Positions 15,971 through 23,834 of a stretch of DNA of 64,000 nt are shown here, piece by piece. The translations under genes were made by a program, and so were the position numbers. The notes below the pieces were generated by a model, which saw only the letters and a program-made list of their open reading frames with translations, ran no database searches and was not told the DNA's origin. Source of the stretch: Streptomyces sp. T39 (GTDB lineage Bacteria; Actinomycetota; Actinomycetes; Streptomycetales; Streptomycetaceae); NCBI RefSeq assembly GCF_008042045.1, contig NZ_RDBP01000059.1, positions 2,081 through 66,080 of the forward strand. Direction: 5' to 3'. Within the stretch, counting starts at the first letter, position 1. The number at the start of each line of letters is the position of its first letter.

Positions 15971-16309
15971 CTACTCGTAGAAGTAGGTCTGCACGCCCGC
16001 TGCGGACCAGTCGCAGTCGTGCCCGTTGTACACCGCAGTACTGCCCATTCTCCGCCACTGCTCCATCGTGTTGTCCGGCTCGAAGCTGCAGTTGGCCGTG
16101 GACACGTACGTACCGGTGTAGTTCGCACCGAGGCTGCCGCATCGCTGGTCCCAGTCGGTGTTGTACCACCGGCCGAAGCAGTTGTGGACCTTGTTTCCGT
16201 CACCGCCGGCAGAGGCCTGCGGCGCGACGGCGACCGCTGCGCCGCCCATTATCAGCAGGCCGGCGCAGGTGGATGCCGTACGTGCACGCCAGTCGGAACT
16301 CATCCGCAT
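15971..16309 (-). CDS. Small secreted Cys-containing protein
   Basis: 112 residues from ATG 16309, preceded by AGGGGAGG. A Sec signal peptide (basic start, TCAGLLIMGGAAVAVAP, cleavage near ASAGG) leaves a mature protein of about 75 residues rich in Trp, Tyr and Asn: HNCFGRWYNTDWDQRCGSL, TYVSTANCSF and GHDCDWSAAG. Its four mature Cys allow two disulfides. The function is unknown. It lies upstream of an ABC operon with two membrane proteins, an arrangement seen with bacteriocin-like peptides, but it does not match lactococcin 972 as I remember it. Confidence 0.65.
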   Translation of the reverse strand: MRMSSDWRARTASTCAGLLIMGGAAVAVAPQASAGGDGNKVHNCFGRWYNTDWDQRCGSLGANYTGTYVSTANCSFEPDNTMEQWRRMGSTAVYNGHDCDWSAAGVQTYFYE

Positions 16310-16692
16310 GAGGAAAGCCCTCCCCTAGAGTTGACCAATTCTGACCCAAACGGGCCGAACTAGTGTCTGGTTGTGCTTGTCGTCGCAACCCTGCCACGGA
16401 TGCTGTCAGACCAGCATGCGGTTTCTTTGACGTGTCCGGAACCTGACGATCTGGCTGGCCGCCCATGTCGGCAAGGGGGCAACCCTCACACCGCAAGACG
16501 GTTTCGGCCAAAGAGGCTGCACGGGTGCGAGTGAACATGGCCTTCCCGCCCGGTCGCCCCGCCTCGCATCGATATTTTTACCCTTTTCCGTCCAAGCCCC
16601 CGGACACTCGCATGCCGGCATCATCTTGGGTAAAAAATCGAAGGCCATACCCTGACAATCAGGTCGACAATTCTACATTCCGGAGGCATCGA
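16310..16692. other. Intergenic region with AT-rich stretch
   Basis: No gene recognised. The stretch at 16570-16690 (TATTTTTACCCTTTTCC, GGTAAAAAATCG) is clearly poorer in GC than its surroundings, suggesting foreign DNA or regulatory sequence downstream of the adenylate kinase and upstream of the secreted protein gene. Confidence 0.5.
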
Positions 16693-17343
16693 CTATTCTT
16701 TGCCGATTGAACGGAGCGCGCGGTTCAGGACCTCTTTCACGGAGCCCAGGGCCGAGATTGTGGTTACGAAACCCTGGGCTTGATATCGGTCAATGACCGG
16801 AGCCGTCTCGCTGCGATATACCTTAAGTCGTTGTCGAATAGTTGCCTCGCGATCGTCATCTCGCTGGTAGAGCTCCCCTCCACAGGCGTCGCACACACCC
16901 GCGACTTCAGGGGGATTGAAGTAGACGTGGAAGATGTGCCCGCGATCCATTCGGCACAACCGCCGTCCAGTGACTCGCTTGACCACTTCCGCTTCGGAAA
17001 TCTCCAGCTCGAGCACAGCATCCAGCTTTGATTCCGGGTCGACCAGGATGCCGTCCAGCGCCTCAGCCTGGGCGAGATTCCGGGGGAAGCCGTCTAGTAA
17101 GAAACCGCCCTGAGCGTCGGGACGGGCTAGGCGCTCCTTGACCATGCCGATCGTGACCTCATCCGGCACCAAAAGGCCGTCGCGGATACAGGTGCGGGCG
17201 TGCTGTCCAAGCTCGGTTCCCTGGTCAATATGCTCGCGGAATAGATCACCCGTGGAAATGTGAGGGATCGACAGATGTGCGGCAAGACGCACCGCCTGCG
17301 TGCCCTTGCCAGCTCCGGGCGGCCCGATGAGGACAATGCGCAT
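16693..17343 (-). CDS. adk: Adenylate kinase, isolated copy
   Basis: 216 residues from ATG 17343. It catalyses ATP + AMP to 2 ADP in the cytosol. It has P-loop GPPGAGKGTQ, the NMP site HISTGDLFRE, the GFPRN segment (FLLDGFPRNLAQAEAL), and a long lid with CRMD and CDACGGELYQRDDD as in actinobacterial enzymes. The usual chromosomal adk lies in the ribosomal-protein operon next to secY; this copy stands alone among mobile DNA and in locally lower GC, so it is probably an extra, horizontally acquired paralogue. Residues needed for catalysis are present. Confidence 0.9.
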   Translation of the reverse strand: MRIVLIGPPGAGKGTQAVRLAAHLSIPHISTGDLFREHIDQGTELGQHARTCIRDGLLVPDEVTIGMVKERLARPDAQGGFLLDGFPRNLAQAEALDGILVDPESKLDAVLELEISEAEVVKRVTGRRLCRMDRGHIFHVYFNPPEVAGVCDACGGELYQRDDDREATIRQRLKVYRSETAPVIDRYQAQGFVTTISALGSVKEVLNRALRSIGKE

Positions 17344-17851
17344 CGATGAGATACCCCTTCGCCATGCGTGGTCAAGTCGTCTCGGGACACAGGATCTCTG
17401 TACACCCCTCACGGTGTCCATCCGGTAAGCCATGCCTGGCCGGTGGGGATAACCACAATCAGGCACTTCGCCGGGTTGCGGTGCCCCCTGCTCGATCCCC
17501 CAACTGCATCTCCTCGGCAGATTCAGTGAGATTCTTCGAGTTGGCTACCAATGGGGTGATGGCTGAGAAGCGCGGCGAATGAAGGACTCCATGCGTGACC
17601 AGTCGGTCCCCGCCGACCAACGTCGCAGCACTTGGAGCCCGCCTCCGCCAAGGGCTTGCGCGAGGGTCAGGCGGCGGCGCGTTCAGCGCGGTCGACTCTC
17701 CGGGTTCGGGCTGCTCACGCTCGCGCCGTACGGGCCATTCACGCGGGGTCGTCCCCATGCTGGCACTCGGCGGCGAAGGCCAGCGTCAGGCGATACCGAG
17801 CACCGTGTCGGCACGGCAGTGGGTGCAGGCCTCGACGCCGTCGGCGACGGC
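17344..17851. other. Region without a recognisable gene
   Basis: Both strands were read. Only short Arg/Pro-rich frames of the kind produced by high-GC shadow translation occur. The part from 17600 to 17800 has some coding-like composition and may be a decayed gene interrupted by the IS481 at 17852. Confidence 0.4.
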
Positions 17852-17903
17852 CTAGGTGTATTGATCACGAGCGTTGTTAACAGGGCTGGGTCTTGATCAT
17901 GGC

Positions 17904-17956
17904 GAAGACCTCCGGTGTGGTGGAGCTGTCTAGGACTGCACCGCACGGAGGTCTTC
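17904..17956 (+). promoter_or_regulatory. Hairpin that can sequester the transposase ribosome site
   Basis: GAAGACCTCCG at 17904-17914 is the exact complement of CGGAGGTCTTC at 17946-17956. The right arm contains the GGAGG ribosome site and ends one base before GTG 17957. The fold could silence translation from transcripts entering the IS from outside. Confidence 0.6.
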
Positions 17957-18940
17957 GTGTCCCACCGTAATGCCCGTTTGACCGTTCACGGCAGACGGAT
18001 CCTGGTCGAACGCGTCCTGTCCGGCCGCCCCGTCGCGCATGTGGCGGCCGAGATGGGCATATCGCGGCCCACGGCGCACAAGTGGATCCGCCGCTGGCGG
18101 GCCGAGGGTGAGGCCGGCCTGCACGACCGTTCCAGCAAGCCCCGAACCACACCCCACCGCACCTCGCCCGCGGTCGAGGCCCAAGTCTGCCGACTGCGGA
18201 CCGACCGCAAGCTCGGCCCAGCCCGCATCGGACCGGTCCTGGGCCTCCCCGCCTCGACCGTGCACCGCATCCTGACCCGCCACGGCCTCAACCGCCTCGC
18301 CTGGCTGGACCGGCCTACCGGGGCAATCGTCCGCCGCCACGAACGCGCCCGGCCGGGCGAACTCGTCCACGTCGACATCAAAAAGCTCGGCAATATCCCC
18401 GACGGCGGCGGACACAAGATCATGGACCGCCGACAGGCGATGGACAACAAACTCGCCACCACCGACCGACGCCGCAGCTGCAAGCCGGTGATCGGCTACT
18501 CGTTCGTCCACTCCGCCGTCGACGACTACTCCCGCCTGGCCTACAGCGAGGTCCTCACCGACGAGCGCAAGGAGACCGCCGCCGGCTTCTGGCAGCGGGC
18601 GAACGCCTTCTTCGCCGCCCACGGCATCACCGTCGAACGGGTCCTGACCGACAACGGCTCCTGTTACAAGTCCAGGCTGTTCACCCAGACGCTGGCCGCG
18701 GCCGGCATCACCCACAAGAGGACCCGGCCCTACCGGCCGCAGACCAACGGCAAGGTCGAACGCTTCAACCGCACCCTGCTCGACGAATGGGCCTACCTAC
18801 GGCCCTACACCTCGAACACCGAGCGGACAACGGCACCGGCAGACTTCCTCCACACCTACAACCACCACCGCTGCCACACCGCACTCGACGGACAGCCGCC
18901 CATCACCCGCGTCAACAACCCTGCGGGTCAATACACCTAG
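17957..18940 (+). CDS. IS481-family transposase
   Basis: 327 residues from GTG 17957, five bases after GGAGG. The N-terminus holds two HTH units (RRILVERVLSGRPVAHVAAE then SRPTAHKWIRRW). The integrase core carries catalytic acids at VHVDIKKLGNIPDGG, ERVLTDNGSCYKS and TNGKVERFNRTL, and the C-terminus HTALDGQPPITRVNN is typical of IS481/IS3-like enzymes. The frame is full length and undamaged. Its end overlaps the chimeric SDR gene on the other strand. Confidence 0.9.
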   Translation: MSHRNARLTVHGRRILVERVLSGRPVAHVAAEMGISRPTAHKWIRRWRAEGEAGLHDRSSKPRTTPHRTSPAVEAQVCRLRTDRKLGPARIGPVLGLPASTVHRILTRHGLNRLAWLDRPTGAIVRRHERARPGELVHVDIKKLGNIPDGGGHKIMDRRQAMDNKLATTDRRRSCKPVIGYSFVHSAVDDYSRLAYSEVLTDERKETAAGFWQRANAFFAAHGITVERVLTDNGSCYKSRLFTQTLAAAGITHKRTRPYRPQTNGKVERFNRTLLDEWAYLRPYTSNTERTTAPADFLHTYNHHRCHTALDGQPPITRVNNPAGQYT

Positions 18941-19805
18941 GCCGCCTCTTCGACGGCCACCGCCGGTAGATCGTCTGCTTGCCGACGCCGGCCCGGGCGG
19001 CGATGGCCTCGACCGTGACCTTCTCGTATGCCTCTTCCGCGACCAGTTCGCGGGTCGCCGCGAGGATCGCCTGCCGGGACCGTTCCTTGCGCCGGGAGTG
19101 GTCCGGGAGGGCGGCCAGTTCCAGGATGACCGGAGCGGCGGTCTCCGGCTCGGGGCCGGTGGTGTCGCCCCACATCTCCTCCATCTCGGTGCGCAGGGTC
19201 CGGTAGTGCGGCAGAGCTTCGGTCGCGGTGGTGCCGGTGGTGAACAGGCCGGTGTTGTAGCCGCCCATCTGCACGTTGGTGACCTTGATGCCGAAGCGTT
19301 CGACTTCCATGGAGAGGGCCTCGCTGACGGAGTCCAGCGCGGCCTTGCCCGCGCCGTAGAAGCCGACGGTGGCCATGCCGCCGCCACTGCCCATCGAGGT
19401 GACCTGCAGGAGCCGTCCGCCACCCTGGGCGCGCAGGTGGGGAAGGACCGCCTGGGCCACCCACACTGCGCCGAAGAAGTTCACGTCGAGGTGCGCGCGG
19501 ATCTGCTCCTCCGTGGCCTCCTCCACCATGCCGTAGAGCAATCCGCCGGCGTTGTTGACGACGACGTCGAGCCTGCCGAACGCAGCCGCCGCCCGCTCCA
19601 CGCCCTCGAACACGCCTCGGCGGTCGGCGACGTCCATCGGGAACGCCAGCAGGCGGCCGGGGTACTTCCCGGCGAGATCTTCCAGGGGTTCGACGTTGCG
19701 GGCGACGGCTACCACTTGGTGGCCGTCCGCCAGGGCGGCCTCGGTGAAGGCCCTGCCCAGGCCTCGGGACGCCCCGGTGATGAGCCAGACTTTCGGTTCC
19801 GTCAC
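18912..19805 (-). CDS. Short-chain dehydrogenase fused to a TetR N-terminal fragment
   Basis: From GTG 19805 the first 230 residues are a classical SDR: TGASRGLGRAF cofactor loop, VVNNAGG, catalytic Ser region TSMGSGGGMATVG, and YGAGKAAL with Tyr and Lys. After LELAALP the frame continues in phase into KERSRQAILAATRELVAEE through GVGKQTIYRRWPSK, the HTH of the divergent TetR at 19920, then ends in IS481 sequence at 18912. This fusion stems from the 161-bp inverted copy at 18946-19106. The SDR core looks intact; the tail is unnatural. It probably acts in NAD(P)-dependent oxidoreduction and was formerly regulated by the TetR. Confidence 0.75.
   Translation of the reverse strand: MTEPKVWLITGASRGLGRAFTEAALADGHQVVAVARNVEPLEDLAGKYPGRLLAFPMDVADRRGVFEGVERAAAAFGRLDVVVNNAGGLLYGMVEEATEEQIRAHLDVNFFGAVWVAQAVLPHLRAQGGGRLLQVTSMGSGGGMATVGFYGAGKAALDSVSEALSMEVERFGIKVTNVQMGGYNTGLFTTGTTATEALPHYRTLRTEMEEMWGDTTGPEPETAAPVILELAALPDHSRRKERSRQAILAATRELVAEEAYEKVTVEAIAARAGVGKQTIYRRWPSKRRPRCIDPQGC
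18946..19106 (-). repeat. 161-bp inverted copy of the tetR 5' region
   Basis: Reverse complement of 19938-20098, identical over all 161 bases as far as I can align by eye. It replaces the native 3' end of the SDR gene and ends five bases from the IS481 right end. Confidence 0.9.
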
Positions 19806-19826
19806 GAATCCCACCCTCAGTAAAGT

Positions 19827-19844
19827 AAACGGATCGTCTCGTTT
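19827..19844. promoter_or_regulatory. Possible second TetR operator
   Basis: AAACGGATCGTCTCGTTT is an imperfect palindrome resembling the perfect one at 19877 (shared ACGG, CGTC and GTTT), placed just upstream of the SDR start. Confidence 0.4.
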
Positions 19845-19876
19845 CCTGAAGCTTAGGACACCAGCGGGGCTGCACG

Positions 19877-19893
19877 CAAGACGGACCGTCTTG
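19877..19893. promoter_or_regulatory. Palindromic TetR operator
   Basis: CAAGACGGACCGTCTTG is a perfect 17-base palindrome between the divergent SDR and tetR genes, overlapping a likely -35 of tetR. It is the natural autoregulatory site. Confidence 0.65.
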
Positions 19894-19919
19894 TTTCTGA
19901 TCCGGGCTAGGCTGCTCCC

Positions 19920-20519
19920 ATGGCCATCGAGAAGGGGCCGGACCACTCCCGGCGCAAGGAACGGTCCCGGCAGGCGATCCTCGCGGCGACCCGCGAACTG
20001 GTCGCGGAAGAGGCATACGAGAAGGTCACGGTCGAGGCCATCGCCGCCCGGGCCGGCGTCGGCAAGCAGACGATCTACCGGCGGTGGCCGTCGAAGAGCG
20101 CGGTCGTCTTCGCCGCACTGCTGGCTCTGAGCGAGAACGCCGACGGGCAGTCCCTCGCGCTGCCGGACACCGGCGACCTCGAGGCGGACCTCAAACTCGT
20201 CATGCGCGCAACGGCGGAGGAGTTCGCCGATCCCGCCTTCGACCGGCTCATCCGCGCGCTCAACACCGAGATCGCCAACGACCCGGCGCTGGCGGCCGAG
20301 TACCAGGACAAGCTGGCCCGGCCGCTGGACGAAGCCAAGAAGGCACGCCTGCGCAGCGCCCAGGAAGCGGGCCAGCTCGACCCCGGCGCAGATCTCGACC
20401 TGGTCCTCGAAGTCCTGTACGCGCCCCTGTTCCAGCGGTGGCTGCATCGCAGCGCCCCGCTCACCGCCGCATACGCCGACTCCCTCGTCGAGGCGAGCCT
20501 CAGAGCCTTCGCCCCCTGA
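19920..20519 (+). CDS. TetR-family regulator
   Basis: 199 residues from ATG 19920. The HTH is QAILAATRELVAEEAYEKVT then AIAARAGVGKQTIYRRWPSK, followed by a ligand domain with AEEFADPAFDRLIRALN and a C-terminus (APLFQRWLHRSAPLT) typical of the AcrR/TetR_C_16-like group. It is divergent from the SDR gene, with two palindromic sites between them, so it probably represses both. Its first 54 codons are the source of the inverted copy at 18946. Confidence 0.85.
   Translation: MAIEKGPDHSRRKERSRQAILAATRELVAEEAYEKVTVEAIAARAGVGKQTIYRRWPSKSAVVFAALLALSENADGQSLALPDTGDLEADLKLVMRATAEEFADPAFDRLIRALNTEIANDPALAAEYQDKLARPLDEAKKARLRSAQEAGQLDPGADLDLVLEVLYAPLFQRWLHRSAPLTAAYADSLVEASLRAFAP
19938..20098 (+). repeat. 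161-bp segment duplicated in inverted orientation
   Basis: Source copy inside tetR; partner at 18946-19106. Together with the SDR between them the two form a stem of 161 bp with an 831-bp loop. Confidence 0.9.
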
Positions 20520-20559
20520 ACAGGGGCAGGGAGGACTTCCTCCAGTGGCAGAAGACCGC

Positions 20560-20720
20560 TGGTTCGCCAGCACAGAGAAGTCGCCAGCGCTGTCATCCCA
20601 TCGAACCCGTGGCATGTACGGCGCCGGTGGCCTGCCCGGGCGATCACGTCCGGCGCCTTTGTCCTGGTAGAGCCACAGCACATCGGTGGTGTCACGGGCG
20701 ACGACGTCCCCTGCTGTCGC
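20560..20720 (-). pseudogene. FG-GAP repeat protein remnant
   Basis: Leftward translation gives GDVVARDTTDVLWLYQDKGA and YMPRVRWDDSAGDF. The pattern D(V/L)VARD..GVLWLYQG is the last FG-GAP/VCBS blade of many Streptomyces secreted proteins. No start or complete blade set is present. Confidence 0.5.
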
Positions 20721-20835
20721 CCCGCACTCCCCCGTCGAGGCGGTCCCCGGGGCCTGTGAACGGCGCGTGGGATCATGAAAGGCGGAAGCGCCGCCGTACG
20801 GCAAGGCAGGGCAGGGCAGGGCAAGGGGACACAGC

Positions 20836-21501
20836 GTGACTCAGGGGCGGATGACGTACAACGTGCGGTACGGGGCGTCCTCGCCGGTCGTCGTGCGCCG
20901 TGGCGACGGCGTGGGACGGGAGGGGGATGTCGCCGTCGGGTTGCTCTGCCGCGTCGCGGACGGCAACGGAGTCGCGGATCCCTCGGACCGGTCCTTCGAT
21001 GTCGTCGGTGAAGGTCACACCGCGATCGCGCGAGTGTCGACGCAGGAGACGGGCTCACGTGCGGGTGGGCGCCCCGCCGTGTACCGCGTCGACGACCCGT
21101 ACGGTGCCCCGCTGGGCCGGATCACGTACCGACCCGGTAGCGCCCTGCGCGGCGCCCGCGCACGCTGGACCGTCGAGTCGGCGGCGGGGCACTCCGTGCG
21201 AGGCTTCCGCGGGCGCCTTTTCTGGTGGGCGGTGTGGTGGCCCATCGGCCTGCCCGTGAGCCTGGTATGGCTCATCCTGTCCCTGCTCGGCGAGGGCGAC
21301 GACGGCTTCGGCAAGCCACGCCGGGTGACATGGCGCGACTCCGCACGCCGGGCGCACCTTGTCTTCCGGGGCGTCGCGGACGAGTACCGGGTCCTGGACG
21401 GCAGTTGGGACCCCCGGCTGGTGGCCGCTCTGCTGGGACTGCACCAGTCGTTCGACCCCTCGGAAGGCAGCGGCGCGGGTGGCTGGTACGCCGGGTCCTG
21501 A
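20836..21501 (+). CDS. Hypothetical membrane-associated protein
   Basis: 221 residues from GTG 20836 with AAGGGGA upstream. The N-terminal half is beta-rich (MTYNVRYGASSPVVVRRGDG, YRVDDPYGAPLGRITYRPG) and looks like two related scramblase-like or LURP-like strands. One transmembrane helix follows (FWWAVWWPIGLPVSLVWLIL), then a soluble tail (ARRAHLVFRGVADEYRVLDG, WDPRLVAALLGLHQS). No family recognised with certainty. Upstream lies a short AGGGC repeat; downstream is a barstar fragment on the other strand. Confidence 0.6.
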   Translation: MTQGRMTYNVRYGASSPVVVRRGDGVGREGDVAVGLLCRVADGNGVADPSDRSFDVVGEGHTAIARVSTQETGSRAGGRPAVYRVDDPYGAPLGRITYRPGSALRGARARWTVESAAGHSVRGFRGRLFWWAVWWPIGLPVSLVWLILSLLGEGDDGFGKPRRVTWRDSARRAHLVFRGVADEYRVLDGSWDPRLVAALLGLHQSFDPSEGSGAGGWYAGS

Positions 21502-21616
21502 GTCCGCGCTGCTCGCTTGGCAGACACGGCAGCGGTTGCCCCACTTGTGTCGGGAAGACACGCCCTCGTCATAGGGGCGGTGTAACTCCGGCCAGTTGGC
21601 TGGCCGCAGTCTTCTC

Positions 21617-21709
21617 TTACCGCAGCTGTTCCCTGAGGGACAGGGCGGATGCGACGTCGCACCACATGACCACTGCGAGCCTGCCGAGTTCGATGCCCTC
21701 AGCCCCTCC
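21617..21709 (-). pseudogene. Barstar C-terminal fragment
   Basis: Leftward frame GAEGIELGRLAVVMWCDVAS to REQLR and stop at 21617 matches the end of the barstar at 1244 (PEGIELGRLVVVMSCDAPS). Only the last 30 residues survive. Confidence 0.65.
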
Positions 21710-21744
21710 CCCAGGGCCGCCGTCGGCTGCCGCGGCGGGCTGCT

Positions 21745-22998
21745 TCACTGATCCAGTACGGCGACGTCGACGACGTCGGCCATGGCGCGGTATCCGTCGG
21801 GGCTGGGGTGGAGGTGGTCGCCGATGTGCAGGTCGTCGCGGATGCGGCCGGTTCCGCCGGGGTCCAGGGCGTGCGCGAAGTCGACGACGGCGTCGTAGGC
21901 GCCGCTGGTGCTGATCCACTCGTTCAGCCGCCCGCGGATCGCTTCGCCTGCGGGCGTCCAGCCCGCCGCGCCCCGGAAGGGAGTGAGCGTGGCTCCGACG
22001 GCCTTCACCCCACGGGCGTGGGCGGCGCGGATCAGTGTGCGGTGCCCGTCGATCAACTGCCGGGCGGTTGCCGGGGGTGAGTCGTCCTCGATGCCGCTCA
22101 CCGGGTCGTCGATGTGCTGGATGTCGTTGATGCCGATGAGCACGACGACCGTGCCGACGCGGGGTTGGTCCAGGACGTCCCGGGTGAACCGCGCGATGCC
22201 GGCGTCACCGCCGAGGGGCATGTCGGTGAGCAGCTTGTTGGAGCCGATGCCGGCGTTCAGGACCGGGCGGGGGCGGCCGGCGGCGAGCAGGCGTCGGGCG
22301 AGGAGGTCGGGGTAGCGGTCGTCGCCGTCGATGGTCGCACCGAACCCGTCGGTGATCGAGTCGCCGAAGGTGACGACCGCGCGGGGCAGGCGGTGGGTGC
22401 CGGAGGTCTCCACGCCTTCGAGGTAGTACCAGGATCCGTAGGCGGGTTGGACCGTGTCGGTGTAGGCGGTGGCGGACGGGTCGCGGTGGTGGTCGCCGGC
22501 TGCCCGGTAGGTGGTGGCCATGGACAGCTGATGGTAAGTGGCTGGGCCGGTGGCCTCCTTGAAGTACAGGGTGATGGTGAGCTGTTCGAGCGGTTCGGTG
22601 GGCAGGGCGACGGGGTCGCTGACGACGCGTCCCTTTGCGGGGACGGTGGTGGAGGAGGAGCCGTTGAAGCGCAGGGTGCGCATGCTGTCCGGGTGCACGG
22701 CCGCTGCGCCTGCGGTGCGGCCGATGCCGGCGCCCGTGACGTGCAGGGGTGCCTCGCCGTAGGCGTTGGAGAGGCGGATTCTGATCCGGGTGCCGCCGGT
22801 GTGGAGGCGGACGACCTGGCGGAGCGACTGGTCGGTGAAGCCCTCCTCGGCCCATGTCTCGAACCAGGGCGCGGCGGAGGGCCGCATGACCGGGGTGGTC
22901 CACGCGCCCTGCCAGACGGCAGGGCCGGCGGCCGGGGCGTTGGTGGGGTCGGGTCCGGCGTGGGTGAGCGCAGGCGGGCTGGCCTCGGGTGAAGTCAT
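21745..22998 (-). CDS. SGNH/GDSL-family hydrolase
   Basis: 417 residues from ATG 22998. A beta-sandwich-like N-terminal domain (WQGAWTTPVMRP, RIRLSNAYGEAPLHVTGAGI) precedes the SGNH esterase domain: block I VTFGDSITDGFG with the Ser, block II NAGIGSNK, block III VLIGINDIQH and block V DHLHPSPDGY with Asp-x-x-His. This matches Streptomyces secreted GDSL lipases/esterases, but no classical signal peptide is evident from this start. An in-frame extension upstream to 23139 is Arg-rich and unlikely. The gene lies just downstream of the carboxymuconolactone-decarboxylase gene. Confidence 0.85.
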   Translation of the reverse strand: MTSPEASPPALTHAGPDPTNAPAAGPAVWQGAWTTPVMRPSAAPWFETWAEEGFTDQSLRQVVRLHTGGTRIRIRLSNAYGEAPLHVTGAGIGRTAGAAAVHPDSMRTLRFNGSSSTTVPAKGRVVSDPVALPTEPLEQLTITLYFKEATGPATYHQLSMATTYRAAGDHHRDPSATAYTDTVQPAYGSWYYLEGVETSGTHRLPRAVVTFGDSITDGFGATIDGDDRYPDLLARRLLAAGRPRPVLNAGIGSNKLLTDMPLGGDAGIARFTRDVLDQPRVGTVVVLIGINDIQHIDDPVSGIEDDSPPATARQLIDGHRTLIRAAHARGVKAVGATLTPFRGAAGWTPAGEAIRGRLNEWISTSGAYDAVVDFAHALDPGGTGRIRDDLHIGDHLHPSPDGYRAMADVVDVAVLDQ

Positions 22999-23114
22999 GG
23001 CGGGACGTGATTCCTTCGCGCAGTGTGGTGACGGGCGGGTGGGCAGTGGTCGGGAGCGGGCCCGGCGGCGCATCCTGGTGATGGCCTGCCGCGCCCGCGT
23101 GGGCTGTGCCGTGG

Positions 23115-23630
23115 TCAGCCGGCCGGGGCGGTGCGCCACTGCTCGGCCATGGAGACGCCGGGCAGAGGCTTGCCGATCAGTGCGAGGGGGATGAAGAAGT
23201 TGACCTGCCCGATCGCCATGGCGAGGGTGGCCAGCGCCCTGTCGTCGTAGTGCTCGGCCGCCCGCGCGTACAGGTCGTCGGGGACGCGCTCGCCGCGCCC
23301 GGCGGGGGTGAGGACGGCTTCCACGATCTCCAGGGCCACCCGCTCGGCGGCGGTGAAGTAGGGGGCGTCCTTCCAGGAGGCGACGGCGGCGATCTTCTCC
23401 TCCGGCACGCCCGCGCGGCGCGCGTTCGCGGTGTGCATCACGGTCAGGTAGGTGTTCCCGGTGAGCTGCCCGGCGCGGAGGTGGACCAGGGTGACGGTGC
23501 TCCGGGGCACCGCCCCGTTCCCGGTGATCTTGAACAGGGCGGTGCTGACGTCGCCGAGTTCGGGAACCAGCTGCTGCGGGTCGGAGAACCGGGAGGTGAG
23601 GGCGGCGAGGCTGCTCGGCATCGTGGTCAT
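23115..23630 (-). CDS. Carboxymuconolactone decarboxylase-family protein lacking the CxxC pair
   Basis: 171 residues from ATG 23630. It has the AhpD/CMD fold: VTLVHLRAGQL, the active-site helix region TGNTYLTVMHTANARRAG, VASWKDAPYFTAAERVALE, and YDDRALATLAMAIGQVNFF. AhpD-like enzymes have CxxC before the His in this helix; here both Cys are absent (NTYL) while the His remains, so alkylhydroperoxidase activity is unlikely. ECF41 sigma factors typically control a neighbouring CMD, oxidoreductase or epimerase gene, and an ECF41-type gene lies upstream at 24722 with a matching promoter. Confidence 0.8.
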   Translation of the reverse strand: MTTMPSSLAALTSRFSDPQQLVPELGDVSTALFKITGNGAVPRSTVTLVHLRAGQLTGNTYLTVMHTANARRAGVPEEKIAAVASWKDAPYFTAAERVALEIVEAVLTPAGRGERVPDDLYARAAEHYDDRALATLAMAIGQVNFFIPLALIGKPLPGVSMAEQWRTAPAG

Positions 23631-23692
23631 GGGTGTGTCCTTCTGGTCGGTGCGGGCTTCCGGGTCCGCTTCATCGGTTGCTTCACTGCACT

Positions 23693-23719
23693 GACGACGC
23701 CCCCGGCGCGAAGGTGACC
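23693..23719 (-). promoter_or_regulatory. Putative ECF41-dependent promoter of the CMD gene
   Basis: On the leftward strand: GGTCACCTT as -35 (from 23719), a 17-base spacer, and CGTC as -10 (23696-23693). The promoter of the sigma gene itself has the same elements and spacing. Family knowledge recalled: ECF41 promoters read TGTCACA and CGTC. Confidence 0.5.
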
Positions 23720-23834
23720 GGCCGGCGCGGACTTTTTCGGCCTGTTGTGCGACCGGTGCCGCACGCGCACCAACGACACGGGCCCCCGCCCCGAGGACGC
23801 ACAGTCATCGGGACGGGGGCCGGCTGTCGAGGAG

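Larger units (their letters stand above)
17852..18940 (+). mobile_element. IS481-family element
   Basis: The 27-base ends at 17852-17878 and 18914-18940 are inverted repeats matching at 22 positions; both begin CTAGGTGTATTGA when read inward. One transposase gene fills the element and its stop lies inside the right repeat. The length of 1089 bp is normal for IS481. It looks intact. Confidence 0.85.

Noticed and set aside
15971-16309. Assignment of the Cys-rich secreted protein to lactococcin 972
   Set aside because: The Tyr/His/Gly pattern and length as I recall them do not match, and its Cys pattern is different; left as unknown.
17600-17896. Open frames before IS481 that might be a regulator remnant
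   Set aside because: No motif could be identified and no frame keeps coding character over more than about 40 codons.
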